Shown here piece by piece: positions 6,431-11,546 of a stretch of DNA of 11,546 nt. The notes under the pieces were generated by a model, which did not search any database, was not told where the DNA came from, and saw only the letters and a program-made list of their open reading frames with translations. Positions within the stretch are counted from its first letter, which is position 1. Each line of letters opens with the position of its first letter. The position numbers and the translations under genes are program-made. This DNA is from UBA5195 sp034432755 (lineage in GTDB: Bacteria; Chloroflexota; Anaerolineae; Anaerolineales; Villigracilaceae): NCBI GenBank assembly GCA_034432755.1, contig DAOUBQ010000008.1:1-11546 (forward strand), given 5' to 3'.

Positions 6431-7066
6431 TCATTCCTTTTCTGCATGAGTGATTTTGAGCCAGAAGAAACGCGAAACACGCCGTTTGGGCAGTTCGGTG
6501 CATTTGAGCATCCAGTGCATCCAACGTGAGGCGCGGTTATCTTCCCAGTAATAGGCATACAGTTTGCGCCAGCCGGCCTGCTTGAGGGCCAGTTGTATCG
6601 CTTGGTGGAGTGGTACGGCCAGTTTTTGGCCGCGATATTCGGGGACGATGAACATATCTAACGCATATACGCTATCTGGCTCGCAAGGCAGCCCAAGCAT
6701 GTCCAAATCGTTGCGCGCAACACGGCTGCCCGGAAATGCGCACCACATATCTCCAACGAGCAGGCCGGTTTCGTTGCACAGGCCAAATCCGCGCAAGCCC
6801 TGCTTAAGATGACGCAGGGCATCGAAACGGCGGCTGCGTTTCAAAAAGACCTGCTGCCCGAGGAGAATGGCCTGACGTTCTAACTCCACGCAGCGATATG
6901 GCGTTCCATCGAATGGCTCTTTGGAGAACGGTAAAGCCTCCAGGTTGATGACGATGGGAACGGCTACTCGTTGGTAAAACACATGCTGGCGAAATAGTGA
7001 ATGTAAATCACCATTTTGGAAGGCTTCACCAAATATGCTGAATGCAAATCGAAGGGTTTCAAGCAT
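6431..7066 (-). CDS. GNAT-family acyltransferase
   Basis: A 211-residue protein with a GNAT fold in its C-terminal half. Residues 133-160 carry the motif-A signature YALDMFIVPEYRGQKLAVPL, with the acyl-CoA/pantetheine-binding RGxxxA turn at 145-149, and EDNRAS (175-180) followed by an aromatic/hydrophobic stretch matches motif B. The N-terminal half is unlike small acetyltransferases and is not recognised. GNAT enzymes move an acyl group from CoA, or in some subfamilies from an acyl carrier protein, to an amine. The neighbouring carrier-protein gene makes ACP-linked acyl transfer plausible, but this is inferred. It appears to be the first operon gene. I prefer ATG 7066 over GTG 7078, which adds four residues; upstream GGGG gives only a weak ribosome binding site for ATG. 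Confidence 0.8.
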   Translation of the reverse strand: MLETLRFAFSIFGEAFQNGDLHSLFRQHVFYQRVAVPIVINLEALPFSKEPFDGTPYRCVELERQAILLGQQVFLKRSRRFDALRHLKQGLRGFGLCNETGLLVGDMWCAFPGSRVARNDLDMLGLPCEPDSVYALDMFIVPEYRGQKLAVPLHQAIQLALKQAGWRKLYAYYWEDNRASRWMHWMLKCTELPKRRVSRFFWLKITHAEKE

Positions 7067-7101
7067 CACTGACCCCACAAATCGAATTAAAACCAGGTTT
7101 C

Positions 7102-7125
7102 CTTACAAAACTGTAAGTAATGATA
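7102..7125 (-). promoter_or_regulatory. Candidate operon promoter with small inverted repeat
   Basis: On the minus strand TATCAT (7125-7120) preceded by TGG forms an extended -10 element; no good -35 is seen. The predicted start near 7113 falls in a perfect 6-bp inverted repeat CTTACA/TGTAAG (7102-7117, four-base centre), which could be an operator or a short hairpin in the leader about 45 bases before the GNAT start. Inferred from sequence only. Confidence 0.4.
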
Positions 7126-7170
7126 CCACAAATTTAGAGAAATATCGCCCGTTATCGCCAAAAACTAGCA

Positions 7171-7188
7171 ATTCCAAATCTGAAATCG
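7171..7188 (+). repeat. 18-base direct repeat, copy 1
   Basis: ATTCCAAATCTGAAATCG is found here, upstream of the GNAT-led operon, and again exactly at 11461-11478, upstream of the SulP gene. Both copies lie in AT-richer intergenic DNA, and AGGATAGAA follows each at a different distance. Confidence 0.75.
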
Positions 7189-7279
7189 GGAAGATGCAAT
7201 TAAGGTGCTTTGAGCCGCCAATCATCCGCAAATAGGTCACGAATGCTTGATTTTTCGTTAGGATAGAAAAGCGCGCCAT

Positions 7280-7310
7280 AAAAGGAAAGGGCGACTCTCG
7301 TAGTCGCCCT
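7280..7310 (-). terminator. Intrinsic terminator of the alpha-oxoamine synthase gene
   Basis: A perfect 9-bp stem AGGGCGACT (7288-7296) / AGTCGCCCT (7302-7310) with a five-base loop is followed on the minus strand by TTTCCTTTT. It lies 19 bases past the synthase stop codon, which separates that transcript from the GNAT-led operon downstream. There is no T-run on the plus strand. Confidence 0.75.
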
Positions 7311-7328
7311 CCTGAACACTACTGAACA

Positions 7329-8537
7329 TTACTGAATAATCCCCAACTCCTTGCCCGCCTTGCCGATAATCCCCATGGCGCGCCGAATTTCAGCCTCCTC
7401 GTGCGAGGCCAAAACAGTGGCGCGCAGGCGGGAGAGTCCCTCTGGCACAGCCGGAGAAACGACCGGCAGCACAAAAACGTCATTGCGCTGGCAGGCCTGC
7501 GTGAGGGCAAAGGCGCGCTCATCGGTGCCGCATAGCACCGGCACAATGGCGGTTGAGGTCAGCATGGTGTCAAAGCCCATCCCTTTCAACCCGTCAATGA
7601 ACAGGCGGGTGTTGTGGTTGAGTTTTTCGATGCGCCAGGGTTCATCCAAAATCACTTTGAAGGCTTCATTGGCCGCTGCCGCCTGACCGGGTGGCAGCGC
7701 CGCCGAGAAAATGTAGGCCCGCGAACCGTGCCGCAGGAATTCGATTAATTCCTTTTTCCCGGCCACATACCCGCCCGCCGAGGGAATGGTCTTGGAGAGC
7801 GTCCCCATTTTGATGTCTACGCTGCCCCACATATCAAAATGCTCCTCAATGCCGCGCCCGGTTTTGCCCAGTACGCCCACCGAATGGGCCTCGTCCATCA
7901 TCAGGTACGCGCCGTATTTGCGGCACAGTTCTACCATTTTGGGCAGGTCAATCACATCGCCGTCCATGCTGAAAACTGCATCGGCCACCACCAGTTTGGA
8001 CGCGCCCTCCGGCACTTGTTGCAGGCGCTTTTCCAGGTCATCCATGTCATTGTGCTTGAAGCGCCGGAATTCTGCGCCCGACATCAGGCAGCCATCCACA
8101 ATTGAGGCATGATTCAGCTTATCCGACAACACATAATCGCCGCGCCCCATCAGGGTTGAAATCACCGTCAGGTTGGTGGCGTAGCCCGACGTGTACGTCA
8201 CCGCGTCCTCGGCGCGTTTGAAATCGGCAATCGTCTCCTCCAGCTCGCGGTGAATGGTCAGCGACCCGGCCAGGGTGCGCACGCCGTGCGTCCCCGTGCC
8301 GAATTTATCAATCGCCGCCTTGGCCGCCGCATTGATTCGGGGATGCCCCACCAGCCCCAGGTAACTGTAAGAAGCGTACATGCCCATTTCGCGGCCATTG
8401 ACAATCACCTTCGAGCCGCCCAGCACTTCCTGCACCGGCTGGTTGTAGAAATAAAAGTCGTGGTCGCGCATGGCCTGGGCGCGCTGCCGCAAAACCTCGA
8501 TGCGCCGCGAGACCGAATCGCCATTGTTGAAATTCAT
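7329..8537 (-). CDS. PLP-dependent alpha-oxoamine synthase (KBL/AONS/SPT family)
   Basis: A 402-residue fold-type I PLP enzyme that condenses an amino acid with an acyl-CoA or acyl-ACP and releases CO2 to give an alpha-aminoketone. The PLP lysine is Lys249 in GTLSKT (245-250). DEAHSVG (215-221) supplies the Asp and His that hold the cofactor, His143 in LNHASIVDG (141-149) would stack on the ring, and the glycine-rich stretch near 80-93 (GTGTHGVRTLAGS) is typical of the family. Length matches 2-amino-3-ketobutyrate CoA ligase and 8-amino-7-oxononanoate synthase; serine palmitoyltransferase is also similar, and sequence alone does not tell which substrate is used. No threonine dehydrogenase or biotin gene is adjacent. 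The start at 8537 has AAGGAG six to seven bases upstream; a longer frame would run through the divergent promoter region. It is transcribed alone and ends at its own terminator. Confidence 0.9.
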   Translation of the reverse strand: MNFNNGDSVSRRIEVLRQRAQAMRDHDFYFYNQPVQEVLGGSKVIVNGREMGMYASYSYLGLVGHPRINAAAKAAIDKFGTGTHGVRTLAGSLTIHRELEETIADFKRAEDAVTYTSGYATNLTVISTLMGRGDYVLSDKLNHASIVDGCLMSGAEFRRFKHNDMDDLEKRLQQVPEGASKLVVADAVFSMDGDVIDLPKMVELCRKYGAYLMMDEAHSVGVLGKTGRGIEEHFDMWGSVDIKMGTLSKTIPSAGGYVAGKKELIEFLRHGSRAYIFSAALPPGQAAAANEAFKVILDEPWRIEKLNHNTRLFIDGLKGMGFDTMLTSTAIVPVLCGTDERAFALTQACQRNDVFVLPVVSPAVPEGLSRLRATVLASHEEAEIRRAMGIIGKAGKELGIIQ

Positions 8538-8564
8538 TGCAAACTCCTTGAAAAGAATGGCGCA

Positions 8565-8597
8565 ATTGTAGCGCAAGAATTTATCTTGCGCTACAAT
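8565..8597. promoter_or_regulatory. Perfect 14-bp inverted repeat in a divergent promoter
   Basis: ATTGTAGCGCAAGA (8565-8578) and its exact complement TCTTGCGCTACAAT (8584-8597) flank ATTTA. Each arm ends outward in TACAAT, a good -10 hexamer: 8592-8597 on the plus strand and 8570-8565 on the minus strand. A start 7-8 bases beyond would give the oxoamine synthase mRNA a leader of about 20 bases containing its AAGGAG, and the Sua5 mRNA almost no leader. The palindrome could equally be an operator for one regulator controlling both genes. Confidence 0.55.
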
Positions 8598-8606
8598 AAT
8601 CCCCCA

Positions 8607-9620
8607 ATGACTGAATTGCTCCCCGCCACCCCCGAAAACATCGCCCGCGCCGCCGAAGTCATTCAAAACGGCGGGCTGGTGGCTTTCCCAACCGAAACGG
8701 TGTATGGGCTGGGCGCAAATGCTTTAGATGAGAAAGCCGTGAGGGGGATTTTTACCGCCAAAGGGAGACCGGCTGCTGACCCGCTTATCGTCCATTTAAG
8801 CGGGGTGGAACAAATCCCGCTGGTTGCGCGTTCTGTTCCCGAAACCGCTTACCCGCTGATGCAGGCCTTTTGGCCTGGGCCGCTCACGCTCATTTTGCCC
8901 AAACAGCCCACCGTGCCGGGTTTGGTCACCTCCGGGCTGGAGACGGTGGCCGTGCGCGTGCCGAATCACCCTGTGGCGCTGGTGCTGCTTAAGCAGGCCG
9001 GCTTGCCCATTGCCGCGCCCTCGGCCAATCGGTTTGGCCACACCAGCCCAACCACTGCTCAACACGTCTGGCACGACCTGCGCGGGCGGATTGACATCCT
9101 CCTCGATGGCGGGGCAGCCACCATTGGGGTTGAATCAACCGTCCTCGACATTTCCACCACTCCGGCGCGCATTCTGCGCCCAGGCGGGGTGACGCGCGAG
9201 ATGCTCGAAGCCCTGCTGGGGCCGGTGACGGTGCTGGGGCAGAAGCGCAAAGCGGAGCCGGGGCTGCCCTCGCCGGGGTTGTTAGAGAAGCACTATGCGC
9301 CTCGTGCCGAGATGATTCTGTTCGTGGGGGAACATGCCGGGGGTGCGCTGCGTGATTACTTAATGGAACAAAGGCGCGTGCGCAAGGTCGGTGTGCTGGC
9401 GGCGGACGAGGAGGCCGAGGCGTTGGAACAGGCCGGCGCGGTGGTCTATCGTCTGGGGGCCGACTTAAACAGCATTGCCCGCCACATTTACGCGGGGATG
9501 CGCTGGCTGGACGGGCAAGGCGTGGACCTGATTTTGTGCCGCGATTACGGTGAGAGCGGCCTGGGGCTGGCGGTGCGCGATAGGTTGACGAGGGCGGCAA
9601 GCCGGGTGGCGCGGGATTAA
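8607..9620 (+). CDS. L-threonylcarbamoyladenylate synthase, Sua5 type
   Basis: A 337-residue Sua5 protein, the long form with a YrdC catalytic domain (about 1-200) and a C-terminal Sua5 domain. It makes threonylcarbamoyl-AMP from threonine, bicarbonate and ATP for the t6A37 modification of ANN-decoding tRNAs. Visible motifs are FPTETVYGLGANA (27-39), KGRPAADPLIVH, WPGPLTLIL, VAVRVPNHP, PIAAPSANRFGHTSPT, ESTVLD and RPGGVT, then the linker PSPGLLEKHYAP, which corresponds to the conserved SPG-HYAP segment. Length agrees with YwlC-like proteins. The ATG at 8607 is chosen because the conserved N-terminus begins there; no Shine-Dalgarno sequence precedes it and the predicted promoter is only about ten bases away, so the mRNA may be leaderless. 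An open frame extends upstream to 8250 but runs antisense over the oxoamine synthase gene. It converges with the SulP gene, overlapping by four bases. Confidence 0.93.
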   Translation: MTELLPATPENIARAAEVIQNGGLVAFPTETVYGLGANALDEKAVRGIFTAKGRPAADPLIVHLSGVEQIPLVARSVPETAYPLMQAFWPGPLTLILPKQPTVPGLVTSGLETVAVRVPNHPVALVLLKQAGLPIAAPSANRFGHTSPTTAQHVWHDLRGRIDILLDGGAATIGVESTVLDISTTPARILRPGGVTREMLEALLGPVTVLGQKRKAEPGLPSPGLLEKHYAPRAEMILFVGEHAGGALRDYLMEQRRVRKVGVLAADEEAEALEQAGAVVYRLGADLNSIARHIYAGMRWLDGQGVDLILCRDYGESGLGLAVRDRLTRAASRVARD

Positions 9621-11284
9621 TCCTGTGTTACATTACAAAAAGCGCAGCCGCGCCGTTCGGCCTCCACAATGGCCTGGTCGGAACTCCAGAAGAAGTTTTC
9701 CTCCCCAATTTCAGCCACCAAGCCGCCGCGCTCCATCATGGTGCGTGCGTTTTCGTGGACGCCCGCGAACATGAGCGTGCCGCCTTGTTTGCGCAATCGC
9801 TCGTGGAGCGTGCGGATGGCTTCAAGGCCTGATGTATCCATGTTGGAGACGCCGCGCATGGACAGTATCAGGGCGTGGGTGTCGCCCAACTGGTTGAAGG
9901 CTTCGATAAAGTTGCCGATGGCGGCGAAAAAGAGCGGGCCGGTGAGAAAGGCGACGCGGACGTGCTGGCACTTGCCAGCGTTCTCAATGCCACGCAACCG
10001 TAATTTTTCGGGGTCAACTTCCTGGATGTTAACATCGAGACTGGAGAGTTCGTTCAGGAAAATGGCCGCCGAGATGAGCGTGCCAATCAGGATGGCCTGG
10101 GTCAGGTCGAGGGTGACGGTGGCGAGCATGGTAATGGTGAAGGCCAGTATGGCCGTTTTGAAGCGCTTGCCAAACATAAAGCGGATGGCGTGCCATTCGT
10201 TCATGCGCACGGCTGTCACCATCAGCACGCCCGCCAGCGCGGCGAGCGGAATGCGCGCCATGACCGGGGCCAGCAGGAACATGGAGAGCAGCAGGCCAAT
10301 GGCGTGAATGATGCTGACCAGGCGGGTTTGCCCGCCCGATTTGATGCCGACGCTGGCGCGGGCAATGGCCGCGGTGGCCGGGACGCCGCCAAAGAGCGGG
10401 ATAATCATGTTGCCAACACCCTGCCCGATGAGTTCCTGGTTGGCTTGCAGGCGGATGCCGGTCATGTTCGAGCCAACTGCGCCACACAAGAGCGATTCGA
10501 TGGCGCCGAGGGCGGTGATGGTGAGCGCTGGGGCGATAAAATCGGGGAGTTGCGCCCAGGGCAGGTTGAACAGGTCGAGGCGGTCGGCCAGGAACAGGGT
10601 TTGGGGGATTTCGCCAATCATTTGGACAGGCCAATTGACAGCCCAGTTCAGGGCGGTGGCGAGGATGATGCCCAGGAGCGAGGCCGGAAAACGGGCATTC
10701 AGCTTTTTAGGCCAGAGCAGCATGGTCAGGATGACTACCGCGCCGATGACGATGGCGTGCCAATCGGGTACAAAACCGCCTTTAAAATAATGGATAAACT
10801 TGAGCGCGGCGCTTTCGGCGGCTTCGGTTTTGACGCCCAGGAAGTTGTCAATTTGCCCAATAAAGATGATGAGGGCGATGCCGCTGGTGAAGCCGGTGAT
10901 GACCGGCGAGGGGATAAAGGCGATAAAGCGCCCGAGGCGCAACAAACCAATGATGGTCAACAGCGCGCCTGAGAGCAGCCCGGCGATGAAAATTCCCTGC
11001 AAACCATATTTCTGCACCAGGACGATGAGCACGGCGCTCATCGCGCCGGTTGGGCCGGAGATTTGATAGGGCGCGCCGGAGAGAGCGCCGATGACCAGGC
11101 CCGATAAAATGGCCGTCACCAGCCCGGCGGCAGCGGTCGCGCCGGAGGCAACGCCAAAGGCCAGGGCCAGGGGCAGGGCCACAGCCGCTACCGTGAGACC
11201 AGCCAATAAATCTTGCTGGAATTTGGCAGCGTTATAGCCGCGAAATTCATCGCGGTAGAGTTGGGGGAGACTTCTGCGAGGCAT
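9617..11284 (-). CDS. SulP-family anion transporter with STAS domain
   Basis: A 555-residue inner-membrane transporter of the SulP (SLC26-like) family, which moves sulfate, bicarbonate or other anions. The N-terminus has the family pattern (QQDLLAGLTVAAVALPLALAF from about residue 23), a hydrophobic run with SGPTGAMSAV and SPVITGFTSGIALII, and the later GGVPATAAIARASVGIKSG segment; about 400 residues are rich in membrane helices. From about residue 438 to the end is a cytoplasmic STAS domain with MRGVSNMDTSGLEAI, where DTSG corresponds to the loop phosphorylated in anti-sigma antagonists. The tail has two nearby cysteines (RGCAFC). ATG 11284 has GGAG eight bases upstream. No carbonic anhydrase or sulfate-assimilation gene is adjacent, so the substrate is open. 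Confidence 0.92.
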   Translation of the reverse strand: MPRRSLPQLYRDEFRGYNAAKFQQDLLAGLTVAAVALPLALAFGVASGATAAAGLVTAILSGLVIGALSGAPYQISGPTGAMSAVLIVLVQKYGLQGIFIAGLLSGALLTIIGLLRLGRFIAFIPSPVITGFTSGIALIIFIGQIDNFLGVKTEAAESAALKFIHYFKGGFVPDWHAIVIGAVVILTMLLWPKKLNARFPASLLGIILATALNWAVNWPVQMIGEIPQTLFLADRLDLFNLPWAQLPDFIAPALTITALGAIESLLCGAVGSNMTGIRLQANQELIGQGVGNMIIPLFGGVPATAAIARASVGIKSGGQTRLVSIIHAIGLLLSMFLLAPVMARIPLAALAGVLMVTAVRMNEWHAIRFMFGKRFKTAILAFTITMLATVTLDLTQAILIGTLISAAIFLNELSSLDVNIQEVDPEKLRLRGIENAGKCQHVRVAFLTGPLFFAAIGNFIEAFNQLGDTHALILSMRGVSNMDTSGLEAIRTLHERLRKQGGTLMFAGVHENARTMMERGGLVAEIGEENFFWSSDQAIVEAERRGCAFCNVTQD

Positions 11285-11325
11285 ACTTTTACTCCGATAA
11301 AAGATGTGTTTTTAATGCGCTTGCG

Positions 11326-11343
11326 CCGGGAGATTTCTCCCGG
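11326..11343. promoter_or_regulatory. Palindrome upstream of the SulP gene
   Basis: CCGGGAGA (11326-11333) and TCTCCCGG (11336-11343) form a perfect 8-bp inverted repeat around TT, about 42 bases before the SulP start. On the minus strand no T-run follows directly, so an operator or a leader hairpin is more likely than a terminator. Function unknown. Confidence 0.45.
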
Positions 11344-11460
11344 TACGCATGCTCCCCCGAGCGCGTATGGACTACTTGCTGTGCCGATTTTTGACCGGCG
11401 CGAGGCAGAGTTTTATCACGATTATTGCCCGAATTGTCCGTGTAAAGAGATTTAACAGCG

Positions 11461-11478
11461 ATTCCAAATCTGAAATCG
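11461..11478 (+). repeat. 18-base direct repeat, copy 2
   Basis: Exact second copy of the sequence at 7171-7188, in the 262-base stretch upstream of the SulP gene. Apart from this repeat and the palindrome at 11326-11343 I see no supportable gene in 11285-11546. Confidence 0.75.
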
Positions 11479-11546
11479 CCAATTTGTGTAACAGGATAGA
11501 AGGATAAAAGGGTGTTTTTGTGTGGCTTATCTTGAAATTCCAGCCA

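Noticed and set aside
8250..8606. Longer N-terminus for the Sua5 protein
   Set aside because: This part runs antisense to the oxoamine synthase start and through the divergent promoter; conserved Sua5 sequence starts at 8607.
10190..10972. Plus-strand open frame of 260 codons opposite the SulP gene
   Set aside because: Charged, Gly/Asp-rich translation antisense to transmembrane helices; a mirror of hydrophobic codons.
11213..11455. Small plus-strand gene overlapping the SulP start
   Set aside because: Its first third is antisense to SulP, no ribosome binding site is seen, and the tail (CPNCPC near the end) matches nothing I recognise.

Overview
This looks like a bacterial chromosomal segment of moderately high GC, with short intergenic gaps and AGGAG-type ribosome binding sites. 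The tRNA remnant does not encode its CCA end, which argues against enteric-type bacteria. Overall gene style would fit a Chloroflexota (Anaerolineae-like) genome, but that is an impression and not proven by the window.

Left end (1-1511): the edge of a decayed integrative element. A tyrosine integrase gene reads rightwards but is cut by one in-frame amber codon (675-677) between its DNA-binding half and its catalytic half. About 115 bases past its end lies the 3' half of a tRNA-Lys(CTT) gene (1440-1481), followed by a strong terminator. The geometry is that of an attR site: the element lies to the left, and a restored tRNA-Lys gene is expected beyond the window. Small direct repeats and a layered palindrome sit between integrase and att site. 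Next comes a remnant resembling the C-terminus of the RNA ligase RtcB (1516-1710).

Centre (1727-7066, minus strand): a tightly packed five-gene operon, in transcription order a GNAT acyltransferase, an acyl carrier protein, an AMP-forming acyl/aminoacyl ligase, an asparagine-synthase-like amidotransferase and an NAD-synthase-like amide ligase. The first four are separated by 4, 12 and 1 bases, the last by 37. Ligase plus carrier protein suggests loading of an acid as a thioester; the two ATP-pyrophosphatase enzymes suggest amide formation; the GNAT may transfer the carrier-bound acyl group. The product is unknown. This is the most likely undescribed system in the window.

Right (7329-11284): an alpha-oxoamine synthase gene (minus strand) diverges from a Sua5-type threonylcarbamoyl-AMP synthase gene (plus strand) across a perfect 14-bp inverted repeat that may hold both promoters. 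The Sua5 gene converges on a SulP anion transporter gene with a STAS domain; their stop codons overlap. An 18-base sequence upstream of the operon recurs exactly upstream of the SulP gene.
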